DNA of 61,753 bases, from the NCBI GenBank assembly GCA_043798375.1, contig JAZDOS010000038.1, positions 1 through 61,753 on the forward strand. The letters run 5' to 3'. This document shows, piece by piece, positions 32,380 through 39,250 of this stretch. How positions within the stretch are numbered: position 1 is the stretch's first letter; each line of letters begins with the position of its first letter. The position numbers and the translations under genes are program-made. Origin of the DNA: JAPLMI01 sp043798375 (lineage in GTDB: Bacteria; Omnitrophota; Gorgyraeia; 2-01-FULL-45-10). The notes beneath the pieces are model-generated. The model saw nothing but the letters and a program-made list of their open reading frames with translations. It was not told the origin of the DNA and ran no database searches.

Positions 32380-33428
32380 TGCTTACGCTCGGCATAGAGA
32401 CATCCTGCGACGAGACGAGCGTCTCGGTTACCAGGGGCGTGAAAGTTCTTTCGAATATCGTGACCTCGAGCGTCCATCTTCACAAGAAGTATGGCGGCGT
32501 GGTGCCTGAGATAGCGTCGAGATACCACGTCGAATTTATAATAGAGGTGCTTAAGGCGGCGTTAAAGAGTTCGAAAAAAGATTTGGACGATATGAAGCTC
32601 GTGGCAGTCACGAACGGCCCGGGATTGGTAGGCGCGCTTCTTGTCGGCATATCTCTGGCAAAATCGATCAGCTATAGCCTGGGGCTTCCCATTATAGGCG
32701 TCAATCATATACTGGCGCATCTTTACAGCTCGTTTCTGAACCCCGTTAGAAAAAAGTTTTCTAACGGGGTGAACGAAAGCGATAAACCGAAGTTTCCTTT
32801 TGTGGGGCTCGTGGTTTCCGGCGGGCACACGGCTTTATTTCACTGCGAAAGGGTGGGAAGAGAGAGGCTTCTCGGCCAGACGCAGGACGACGCCGTGGGC
32901 GAGGCGTACGATAAGGTCGCCAAACTCTTAGGGCTCGGGTATCCGGGCGGGCCGGTAATCGAGAAAATGGCAAGGCAGGCGAAGGGATTAAATAAGATAA
33001 ATTTCCCGAAAAGCTACCTCGGAAAAGATTCGCTCGATTTCAGTTTCAGCGGAATCAAGACGGCGGTTCTTTATTATGTAAATAAATTACGCATTACGCA
33101 TTACGCATTACGCATTACGGATATTGCCGACATCTGCCGCGCGTTCCAGGAAGCCGCCCTCGATGTCCTGGTCGAAAAGGCGATATTGGCCGGCCGGATC
33201 ACGGATTGTTCCAGGATAGTGGCGGGCGGAGGTGTTGCCGCGAACACCAGGCTCAGGGAGAAGCTCGGGGCGGCATGCGAATTTTCTTCTATGAATTTAC
33301 ATTTTCCTGAGTTAAAATACTGTCTGGACAATGCCGCGATGGTGGGAGCGCTTGGAGAAGAGCTTTACAGGCTTGGCCTTAAGTCGGACTTGTATTTAAG
33401 CGCCGAGCCAAATCTTAACATAAGTTAA
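32379..33428 (+). CDS. tsaD: tRNA N6-threonylcarbamoyladenosine transferase
   Basis: Transfers the threonylcarbamoyl group to A37 of ANN-decoding tRNAs as part of the TsaBDE complex. LGIETSCDETS is the ASKHA signature, NHILAHL has the metal histidines, SGGHTAL and GGGVAANTRLREKL follow, and the metal ligand region CLDNAAMVG closes the fold. Two repeats are inserted in frame: a CCCCGTTAGA palindrome encoding NPVRKKFSNGV at about residues 121-131, and a five-unit ATTACGC array encoding LRITHYALRIT near residue 240. Both fall in predicted surface loops. The gene is otherwise complete and is presumably essential, so the insertions must be tolerated. Confidence 0.94.
   Translation: MLTLGIETSCDETSVSVTRGVKVLSNIVTSSVHLHKKYGGVVPEIASRYHVEFIIEVLKAALKSSKKDLDDMKLVAVTNGPGLVGALLVGISLAKSISYSLGLPIIGVNHILAHLYSSFLNPVRKKFSNGVNESDKPKFPFVGLVVSGGHTALFHCERVGRERLLGQTQDDAVGEAYDKVAKLLGLGYPGGPVIEKMARQAKGLNKINFPKSYLGKDSLDFSFSGIKTAVLYYVNKLRITHYALRITDIADICRAFQEAALDVLVEKAILAGRITDCSRIVAGGGVAANTRLREKLGAACEFSSMNLHFPELKYCLDNAAMVGALGEELYRLGLKSDLYLSAEPNLNIS
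32737..32773. repeat. palindromic element CCCCGTTAGA/TCTAACGGGG, copy 5, inside tsaD
   Basis: TGAA-CCCCGTTAGA and TCTAACGGGG-TGAA with only nine loop bases, the shortest copy of this family. It is in frame in tsaD. Confidence 0.92.
33086..33120. repeat. ATTACGC tandem repeat (7 bp x 5) inside tsaD
   Basis: Four exact ATTACGC units and one ATTACGG unit, read through in frame by tsaD. Confidence 0.92.
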
Positions 33429-33456
33429 AAGGCAAAAGTAAAAAGGTAAAAGTTCA
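33424..33456. repeat. left A-rich heptamer array beside the four-helix-bundle gene
   Basis: Units AAAAGGC, AAAAGTA, AAAAGGT and AAAAGTT. The inverted counterpart lies at 33816-33868 on the other side of the gene. Confidence 0.8.
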
Positions 33457-33816
33457 ATGCAAAATGCAAAAGTTTTTGATATAAAAGAAAGGACATTGTT
33501 ATTTTCCTTAGAGATTGTTAAATTTTTGGAGTCTTTCCCAAAAACTTATATTGCCGACACTATTGGTAAGCAATTGCTGAGGAGCGCTACTTCGATCGGC
33601 GCAAATATTGTAGAGGCCCAGGCCGCCCCATCCAAGAAAGACTTTACAAATTTTTATAATATATCTTTAAAGTCGGCAAATGAGACTAAATATTGGCTGG
33701 CATTATGGGGAAAAATATTAAGAGATAGAAATACGGATATTGAAAAACTGCAGAAAGAAGTTGACGAAATCTCGCGAATTTTAGCAAAAAGTATTCTAAC
33801 CATAAAAGGTAGGTAA
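33457..33816 (+). CDS. four-helix-bundle protein of the 23S rRNA intervening-sequence (S23) family
   Basis: A 119-residue all-helical protein. LRSATSIGANIVEAQAA and SLKSANETKYWLALW are the diagnostic blocks of the S23/four-helix-bundle family (TIGR02436), whose members occur inside 23S rRNA intervening sequences and as Avd partners in diversity-generating retroelements. No reverse transcriptase or rRNA is nearby. The gene is AT-rich compared with tsaD and mgtC, has no ribosome site of the local type, and is bracketed by inverted A-rich/T-rich heptamer arrays. That suggests it moved in as a unit. Its biochemical role is unknown. Confidence 0.85.
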   Translation: MQNAKVFDIKERTLLFSLEIVKFLESFPKTYIADTIGKQLLRSATSIGANIVEAQAAPSKKDFTNFYNISLKSANETKYWLALWGKILRDRNTDIEKLQKEVDEISRILAKSILTIKGR

Positions 33817-33868
33817 ATTTTTACTTTTACTTTGTGGTTTTACCTTTTGACTTTTACCTTTTGAATTT
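33816..33868. repeat. right T-rich heptamer array beside the four-helix-bundle gene
   Basis: Contains TTTACCT, TTTGACT, TTTACCT, TTTGAAT in tandem. Its reverse complement matches the left array at 33424-33456, so the gene sits between inverted repeats. Confidence 0.8.
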
Positions 33869-33887
33869 TATATCTGGAGGTAAACCG

Positions 33888-34559
33888 ATGCTGAATGAGT
33901 GGATCATCGTATTCCGGTTAGTGCTGGCGGCGGTTTTGAGCGGGATGATCGGTTTCGAACGCGAATTCCACGGCCGCGCGGCGGGTTTCAGGACTCATAT
34001 CTTATTATGCATCGGATCGACGCTCGTCATGCTGACCTCGATGCACATCTTCGATATCTATTATACGAGGGTTGCCGTCGATCCCGGCAGGATCGCGGCG
34101 GGCGTCGTGACGGGCATAGGGTTCCTGGGCGCCGGCGCTATAATACATTCAAGGTCGTCCATAAAAGGGCTTACTACCGCGGCGAGCCTCTGGGTCGTCG
34201 CAGGCATAGGCCTCGGAGTCGGGTCGGGTCTGTATCTGGGCTCGATAATTACGACGATCCTTACCCTCATAGCGCTCATGTTATTTTCCCGCATCGAACA
34301 TTCGATGATCAGAAAAGACTGGTACAGGACGATCGTGATCGATACCAGGGACGGCGCGGACCAGTTAAAGGCCATACGGGAAACGCTGGCCGAATACAGG
34401 AACGAGATTACGGACTTTGAGGCTGACAGGGCAAAAGACAGCCCGAACATGGTGTTGAAGCTGGGCCTCAAGCTTTATGAGCCGCGGCTGGCGGAGAATA
34501 TTCTGGAGGATATCGGCCGTTTAGACGGCGTGAAGAGTGTGAGATGGCAGATAGAATAG
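33888..34559 (+). CDS. MgtC/SapB family membrane protein
   Basis: A 223-residue inner-membrane protein with about four or five hydrophobic helices in the first 150 residues. GFEREFHGRAAGFRTHIL is the MgtC signature, and GFLGAGAIIHSRSSIKGLTTAASLW carries the other conserved block. The C-terminal ~75 residues form a soluble ACT-like domain. MgtC proteins modulate adaptation to low magnesium and ATP synthase activity in pathogens; here only the family is known. CTGGAGG seven bases before the ATG at 33888 fixes the start. The longer upstream frame reads through the repeat array. Confidence 0.88.
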   Translation: MLNEWIIVFRLVLAAVLSGMIGFEREFHGRAAGFRTHILLCIGSTLVMLTSMHIFDIYYTRVAVDPGRIAAGVVTGIGFLGAGAIIHSRSSIKGLTTAASLWVVAGIGLGVGSGLYLGSIITTILTLIALMLFSRIEHSMIRKDWYRTIVIDTRDGADQLKAIRETLAEYRNEITDFEADRAKDSPNMVLKLGLKLYEPRLAENILEDIGRLDGVKSVRWQIE

Positions 34560-34569
34560 GGGGTGCGAT

Positions 34570-35109
34570 ATGATGGGAAAGAGAGATAGGAAGCATGAGC
34601 ATGACAGGATTCTGGATGTGGATGCGTCGATGCAGGGCTCCCTTGTATTTAAGGATCCCGTTAACCTTAAGATTAACGGAAGGTTTGAAGGCACGCTTAA
34701 CACCAAGGGAAACCTTATGATAGGCGAGCACGCGGCCGTAAACGCCGATATAATCGGCGACTCTGTAATTATCGCCGGAAAAGTCAACGGGAACGTCTAC
34801 GCGGCCAAAGAATTGAAGCTGATAGCGCCCGGCTGCGTAGTCGGCGACATAAGGGCGCCGCTCCTCTCCATCGCCGAGGGCGCCGTATTCGAGGGGCGGT
34901 GCAGCATGCTCGCGAAGTCAAAGTCCGAAGAGGCCCACAGGACGAATATGATGTCGGCCGAAGAACTTGCCAAATACCTGGAAGTGGAAGTGGGCGTCGT
35001 TTCCGAATGGGCCACGTCCGGGAAGCTGCCCGGCATGAAGGAAGGGGATTCCTGGAGGTTCGACCGCTCAAGGATCGACGAATGGGTCGCGGACGGGAAG
35101 ATTAAATAG
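34570..35109 (+). CDS. bactofilin with C-terminal helix-turn-helix domain
   Basis: Residues ~15-115 form a bactofilin beta-helix (SLVFKDPVNLKINGRFEG, then GNLMIGEHAAVNADIIGDSVIIAGKVNGNV), the polymerising cytoskeletal fold. After a short linker (SKSEEAHRTN) comes a MerR/excisionase-like helix-turn-helix of about 48 residues (MSAEELAKYLEVEVGVVSEW...KEGDSWRFDRSRIDEWV). This combination would let a membrane-associated polymer carry a DNA- or partner-binding module. The start may be either of two adjacent ATGs. It lies 10 bases after mgtC and 5 bases before another protein with the same kind of domain. Confidence 0.88.
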   Translation: MMGKRDRKHEHDRILDVDASMQGSLVFKDPVNLKINGRFEGTLNTKGNLMIGEHAAVNADIIGDSVIIAGKVNGNVYAAKELKLIAPGCVVGDIRAPLLSIAEGAVFEGRCSMLAKSKSEEAHRTNMMSAEELAKYLEVEVGVVSEWATSGKLPGMKEGDSWRFDRSRIDEWVADGKIK

Positions 35110-35114
35110 GGACT

Positions 35115-35504
35115 ATGCCCGAGAAATTACTCAGCATAAAGGAAGTGGCGGACTATCTTAAGATATCCGAGGAGGAAGTAAAGCGCCTCGTCGATGTGGG
35201 GGAGATTCCCGCCTATAAGATAGGCGATACCTTCTTAAGGTTCAGGAAAGAGCATATCGACGCCATAAGGCGGGAGGTTTCGGAGTTCGAAGAGAAAGAA
35301 GCTGATGCCGTCCGCGTTAAGGAAGCCGGGCATGAACATCCCTATACGGATCTCGAGAGAGACATTAAGAGAAAAGAGCCCGTTACACGGCAGTATGACT
35401 ATACGCTATCCGAGCGGGTAAGGGATTTTTTCTATTTTAACGACTTCTATATACTTTGTCTTATTATAATAGCAGTATTAATGTATCTCATCTTTAAATC
35501 TTAA
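35115..35504 (+). CDS. excisionase-type helix-turn-helix protein with C-terminal membrane anchor
   Basis: Residues ~5-52 (LLSIKEVADYLKISEEEVKRLV...YKIGDTFLRFRKEHIDAI) form a BldC/excisionase-like helix-turn-helix. A charged linker follows, and residues ~107-127 (FYILCLIIIAVLMYLIF) form a single C-terminal transmembrane helix, giving a tail-anchored protein with the HTH in the cytoplasm. The HTH closely parallels the one fused to the upstream bactofilin, so the two proteins probably work together at the membrane. I know no characterised homolog with this architecture. The ribosome site overlaps the bactofilin stop region. Confidence 0.82.
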   Translation: MPEKLLSIKEVADYLKISEEEVKRLVDVGEIPAYKIGDTFLRFRKEHIDAIRREVSEFEEKEADAVRVKEAGHEHPYTDLERDIKRKEPVTRQYDYTLSERVRDFFYFNDFYILCLIIIAVLMYLIFKS

Positions 35505-35514
35505 GACGCGCGAG

Positions 35515-36255
35515 ATGACCGATACCATACTCAGGACATTGCGGGATTTCAAATCAGGGCGCATATCCATCAAAAAAGCCGTCAGTAATTTTATCGACCT
35601 CCCGTATAAGGATCTCGGTTTTGCCAAAGTGGATAACCACAGGCATTTGAGAAGGGGATTCCCCGAAGTCATTTTCGGTAAATCCAAGACGATAGGCCAG
35701 ATAATAAAGATCGCAAGGCGCATAATCTCCCATGACGGCATACTACTGATAACGCGCGCCGATGGAAAAACCTTTCGTAAACTTAAAAAGATATTTCCCA
35801 AAACAAGATACCATAAATCAGCGAACATAATAAGCTATAGAAAAAATCAGCCCGTCCCGAAAAAGGGGACGGTTCTCGTAATAACGGCGGGCACCGCCGA
35901 TATGCCCGTCGCCGAAGAGGCGAGGGTGACGCTTGAGCTGATGGGGAACAGGGCTGAAATGTTATACGATGTCGGGGTGGCGGGTATCCACAGGGTTCTT
36001 GATAAAAGAGATCTTCTTGAAAAGGCGAAAGTCATCATAGTGATAGCCGGCATGGAGGGCGCGCTCGCGAGCGTCGTAAGCGGGCTCGTCTCAAAGCCTG
36101 TCATCGCGGTTCCGACGAGCGTCGGATACGGCGCGAGCTTCAGGGGGCTGGCGCCGCTTTTGACGATGATGAACTGCTGTTCGCCGGGCGTCGCGGTCGT
36201 GAATATAGACAACGGTTTCGGCGCGGCGTACTTCGCGAGCATGATCAATAGCTAG
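35515..36255 (+). CDS. larB: LarB, pyridinium-3,5-biscarboxylic acid mononucleotide synthase
   Basis: Carboxylates nicotinic acid adenine dinucleotide in the synthesis of the nickel-pincer cofactor of lactate racemase-type enzymes. The C-terminal half is the PurE-like domain: VITAGTADMPVAEEA, YDVGVAGIHR, IVIAGMEGALASVVSGL, PTSVGYGASFRGL and MNCCSPGVAVVNIDNGFGAA. The N-terminal ~100 residues are the family-specific extension. A palindrome (35852-35872) is read in frame just before the PurE core. larC follows 10 bases later; larA and larE are not in the window. Confidence 0.9.
   Translation: MTDTILRTLRDFKSGRISIKKAVSNFIDLPYKDLGFAKVDNHRHLRRGFPEVIFGKSKTIGQIIKIARRIISHDGILLITRADGKTFRKLKKIFPKTRYHKSANIISYRKNQPVPKKGTVLVITAGTADMPVAEEARVTLELMGNRAEMLYDVGVAGIHRVLDKRDLLEKAKVIIVIAGMEGALASVVSGLVSKPVIAVPTSVGYGASFRGLAPLLTMMNCCSPGVAVVNIDNGFGAAYFASMINS
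35852..35872. repeat. small palindrome CCGTCCC/GGGACGG inside larB
   Basis: A perfect 7-bp stem around GAAAAAG, in frame at the start of the PurE-like core of larB. Confidence 0.6.
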
Positions 36256-36265
36256 GTTGCGTTTT

Positions 36266-37432
36266 ATGAGAATAGCATACTTCGATTGTTTCAGCGGCAT
36301 ATCGGGCGACATGACGATAGGGGCGTTTCTCGACGCGGGCTTAAGTTTCGGGAAACTGTCGAAAGAGCTTTCGAAGCTGAAGATAAAAGGGTACAGGTTA
36401 AAAAAGGCCAGGGTGAAGCGGCAGCAGATTTCCGGCACAAAATTCGACTGCGTAACCGACGGCAGGACCCAAGGACGAAGCGTAAAGGATATTTTATCTA
36501 TTATCGGCAGAAGCGCGCTCAATAGCAGAGTTAAAAATATCGCCGGTTCCATATTTACCAACATAGCGGAAGCTGAAGTAAAGATCCACGGTATAAGATC
36601 AGGGGGCAATACTCATCTTCACGAGCTCGGCGATACGGACTCTATCGTCGATATTGTCGGCGCCGGCATAGCGATCGACGAACTGGGTATAGACAGCGTC
36701 TATGCTTCCGGCATCAGCATGGGAAGGGGTTTCGTAAAGGCGAGGCACGGCGTATTGCCGATTCCGTCTCCCGCCAGCCTGGAACTTTTAAAGGGCGTTC
36801 CCGTGGAGATGTCGGAAATAGGCGCGGAGCTGGTAACGCCGACAGGCGCGGGTATCCTCAAGACGCTTGCGAAGGGCTTCGGCCGCATGCCGCGGATGGA
36901 AATCGATAAAATAGGCTACGGCGCCGGATCCAGGGAATTGAACGGCCGGCCCAACATGTTGAGGGTTTTCATCGGCGAGGGCCGGCGCGCCTTCGCGGAA
37001 GACAGAATATCCGTCATAGAGACGAATATAGACGACATGAACCCGCAGAATTTCGAATATCTTTTCGAGAAATTATTTAAGGAAGGAGCGCTGGACGTTT
37101 ATACGACCTCCGTCCAGATGAAGAAGTCGCGGCCGGGGATTCTGCTTACGGTTTTAGCAAAAACCAAAGATTTAAATACCCTCTCATCCGTGATATTCAG
37201 CGAGACGACGACTACGGGACTCAGGATATACGACGCCGACAGGTTTGTGCTCGAGCGGAAATTTACCACCGTCAAGACGAAATACGGAAGGGTGAAGGTT
37301 AAGATATCGCGCGCACCCGGCGGGATCGTTACGTCATCGCCCGAATACGACGAATGCGTCAGAATAGCGCGCGCCGGCAAGGTTCCGTTAAAGGTTGTCT
37401 ACGACGAAGCGAAAAGCGCGGTTAAGGTTTAA
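36266..37432 (+). CDS. larC: LarC, nickel insertion protein for the nickel-pincer cofactor
   Basis: The CTP-dependent cyclometallase that inserts nickel into the pincer nucleotide. YFDCFSGISGDMTIGAFLDAG is the N-terminal signature (split here: FDCFSGISGDM at 5-15), THLHELGDTDSIVDIVG carries the histidine-rich site, and ETNIDDMNPQ plus QMKKSRPG mark the C-terminal domain. In some organisms larC is made through a programmed frameshift; here it is one continuous frame of 388 residues. ATG 36266 is preferred to the TTG three codons upstream. Confidence 0.9.
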   Translation: MRIAYFDCFSGISGDMTIGAFLDAGLSFGKLSKELSKLKIKGYRLKKARVKRQQISGTKFDCVTDGRTQGRSVKDILSIIGRSALNSRVKNIAGSIFTNIAEAEVKIHGIRSGGNTHLHELGDTDSIVDIVGAGIAIDELGIDSVYASGISMGRGFVKARHGVLPIPSPASLELLKGVPVEMSEIGAELVTPTGAGILKTLAKGFGRMPRMEIDKIGYGAGSRELNGRPNMLRVFIGEGRRAFAEDRISVIETNIDDMNPQNFEYLFEKLFKEGALDVYTTSVQMKKSRPGILLTVLAKTKDLNTLSSVIFSETTTTGLRIYDADRFVLERKFTTVKTKYGRVKVKISRAPGGIVTSSPEYDECVRIARAGKVPLKVVYDEAKSAVKV

Positions 37433-37445
37433 CCGAAAGACAGAT

Positions 37446-38402
37446 ATGAAATTATTAAAGATTTTGTTTTTTCTCTATATGCTATACGCTATACCCCATA
37501 CGCTATCTTACGCCGATACCGTCGAGACGAAGTCCGGCAGCGAGATAAAAGGCATCGTGGTCGAAGATTACAGGGATAGGCTCGTTCTTTCCACGGCGGA
37601 CGGCGAGATTACCCTGATGAAGTCGGATATCAGGGAAGTTTATTTCGACAGCGAAGAGGACAACCTGATAAAGCTCGCGGAACAGGCCCGGGAAAGAAAA
37701 GATTACCCGAAGGCTTTCGTATATTACGATAAGGCGTTAAAATTGAATCCGAAATCAAAGGCGGCCATGGACGGCGTGGTATTTTTGCAGGGTTATCTTT
37801 TCCGGAAGGAAGAGGCCGAGAAAGAGGAAGACGTAAAGAAGCGCGAGGCTATAGAAAATTACGGCACCATAATTCCAACCGCGCTCAGCGAAGAGGCGAG
37901 GGAGAAGAAGGCCGCCGAAAACCTTAAAAAGACCATCGGGATAACGATTGCGACGGAATCCGGGCTTCCCGTGGTATACAGCGTCCAGCCCAAATCGCCG
38001 GCTGCCGAAGCCGGCATAAAAAAGGCCGATTTACTCATAGCGGTGTGGGCGAGGCTTACGGGTTATCTTTCGCCGGCCGAAGTCATGGATATGCTTCTCG
38101 ACAAGCCGTCGCTCGAGTTGAAGGTTACGATAGAGCGGGTATTCGAAGTAAGGCCGGATTTTGGAAACTCGACGGGCGCGTCATTATCGATGGAATTTGA
38201 CGGCCTTACGGTTGACAGGGTTAGGGGATACGGCCCGGCGTTTCACGCCGGAATCAAAAAAGACGACCTTATAACCGCCATAAACGGCCAATCGACAAGG
38301 TATATGCCTTTGAATAAGGCGAGAGGCCTGATCAAGCGTTCAAAAGAAGGATATATCAAATTTAACATAAGAAGAGAAGTCCTTATATGGAGGAGAGACT
38401 GA
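37446..38402 (+). CDS. exported TPR/PDZ-domain protein
   Basis: The signal peptide has its core at residues ~3-18, partly encoded by ATACGCT heptamers (LYMLYAIPHTLSYA). A small beta-rich domain (VETKSGSEIKGIVVEDY) resembles an SH3-like or DUF-type sensor. A TPR-like helix pair follows (YPKAFVYYDKALKLNPKSKAA), then two PDZ domains near residues 155-230 (PVVYSVQPKSPAAEAGIKKAD) and 240-315 (GYGPAFHAGIKKDDLITAINGQ). No protease triad is present, so it is probably a periplasmic scaffold. It is followed two bases later by a HAMP protein. Precise function is unknown. Confidence 0.82.
   Translation: MKLLKILFFLYMLYAIPHTLSYADTVETKSGSEIKGIVVEDYRDRLVLSTADGEITLMKSDIREVYFDSEEDNLIKLAEQARERKDYPKAFVYYDKALKLNPKSKAAMDGVVFLQGYLFRKEEAEKEEDVKKREAIENYGTIIPTALSEEAREKKAAENLKKTIGITIATESGLPVVYSVQPKSPAAEAGIKKADLLIAVWARLTGYLSPAEVMDMLLDKPSLELKVTIERVFEVRPDFGNSTGASLSMEFDGLTVDRVRGYGPAFHAGIKKDDLITAINGQSTRYMPLNKARGLIKRSKEGYIKFNIRREVLIWRRD
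37473..37507. repeat. ATACGCT-type heptamer repeat inside a signal peptide
   Basis: Units ATATGCT, ATACGCT, ATACCCC, ATACGCT and AT follow with exact 7-bp spacing and encode part of the hydrophobic core of the signal peptide. Confidence 0.8.
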
Positions 38403-38404
38403 CC

Positions 38405-39010
38405 ATGGCAAATGAAACGGCAAGGCCGAAATTTAAAAGAAAACAATATCTGGTTCAAAAAAAGTTTCAGTTAAAATACGTAGGCTTGATACTCGCGCTG
38501 ACTTTTCTGACGGCGGCCCTGTGTTCCTACGTGGTCTATTATACTACGATGATCAACCTGGGGGAGAAGCTTGCCAGCGTCTACCCGCAAGGCAGGCTCG
38601 TATCGATCGTTAAAATGGTGAACTTCAGGATAATATTAAGCGTTCTTTTGGTGTCGCCGCTCGTGGCGCTAATCGGTATACTTTTATCCCATAAGATAGC
38701 CGGCCCGATATTCAGGATGGAGACGTTTTTGAAAAATATGACGGCGGGCGACCTTGCTTCTAAAATAACATTAAGGACAGGAGACGAGCTTATAAGCCTG
38801 GCCGACGGGATAAATGGCGTTACCGAGACGCTCAGGGCGAGCTTCCGGCGCCAGAGGTCGCAGATGGAAAAGGTTTTAACGGAATTGAACAGCCTCAAAG
38901 GCCTGGCAGGAGAAAAACATCAGGACCTTTCAAAGGTTAACTCCGCCGTGAACAGGCTCGATGATGAGTTGAAGCCCATCGTCGCGGAACTCGATAAGTA
39001 TAAGGTGTAG
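38405..39010 (+). CDS. membrane protein with HAMP domain, no output domain
   Basis: Residues ~25-45 and ~78-98 are two transmembrane helices with a short periplasmic loop. A HAMP domain follows (SHKIAGPIFRMETFLKNMTAGD to EL...LADGINGV), and a C-terminal coiled coil ends the 201-residue protein. There is no kinase, methyl-accepting or cyclase domain, so it is either an adaptor or a structural membrane protein. GGAGGAGAG within the upstream frame, 7 bases before ATG 38405, favours this start. The gene is coupled to the TPR/PDZ gene, suggesting a joint envelope function. Confidence 0.8.
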   Translation: MANETARPKFKRKQYLVQKKFQLKYVGLILALTFLTAALCSYVVYYTTMINLGEKLASVYPQGRLVSIVKMVNFRIILSVLLVSPLVALIGILLSHKIAGPIFRMETFLKNMTAGDLASKITLRTGDELISLADGINGVTETLRASFRRQRSQMEKVLTELNSLKGLAGEKHQDLSKVNSAVNRLDDELKPIVAELDKYKV

Positions 39011-39032
39011 CAATTTAGCATAACTCTTATAG

Positions 39033-39182
39033 CTAATCTCTTCCTGCTGGACAACCTCGAGAGACGATGCAAGAAAAATAAAAGCGGCCCAAATAACGTT
39101 CGAAGATACGCCCATTGTATTAAGGATGGAATTGGAAGGAAACGCCCACCTTGCTTTTAAGGCGGTCAACTATTTTTCTTGA
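39033..39182 (+). pseudogene. possible 3' fragment of a lost gene at the left edge of the R-M island
   Basis: The gap between the HAMP gene and the R-M island has one 49-codon frame without a start. Its reading (ITFEDTPIVLRMELEG, NAHLAFKAVNYFS) looks like ordinary coding sequence and stops inside the -35 box of the next promoter. It could be the truncated tail of a gene displaced when the island inserted. No homolog is recognised. Confidence 0.25.
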
Positions 39183-39232
39183 CACCGTCCTCTTTATTAA
39201 GTACATTTAATAAAATCGAAAATAAATCGAAA
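39179..39232 (+). promoter_or_regulatory. promoter and candidate operator of the LexA-methyltransferase gene
   Basis: TTGACA (39179-39184), 17 bases, then TACATT (39202-39207). The -10 box lies inside ATTAAGTACATTTAAT (39196-39211), an imperfect palindrome with ATTAA/TTAAT ends. Two direct repeats AAATCGAAA follow with 11-bp period (39213-39221, 39224-39232). TTCTTGAC and GTCAAGAA also form an inverted pair around the region. An autorepressor binding here would block RNA polymerase. Confidence 0.6.
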
Positions 39233-39250
39233 GTCAAGAAATAAGTAAAT

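Noticed and set aside
18234..32773. The CCCCGTTAGA palindromes as dispersed terminators
   Set aside because: There is no T-run after the stems, and two copies lie inside essential reading frames where termination would be lethal.
33086..33120. Short CRISPR-like array in tsaD
   Set aside because: The units are 7 bp, contiguous and without spacers, and are translated. It is a tandem repeat.
33457..33816. Diversity-generating retroelement around the four-helix-bundle gene
   Set aside because: No reverse transcriptase and no template/variable repeat pair is found nearby. Only the Avd-like fold is present.
38930..39169. Reverse-strand ORF over the HAMP gene end and the following gap
   Set aside because: No recognisable domain, and it overlaps the 3' end of a real gene. 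The forward-strand frame at 39033-39182 is more coding-like.
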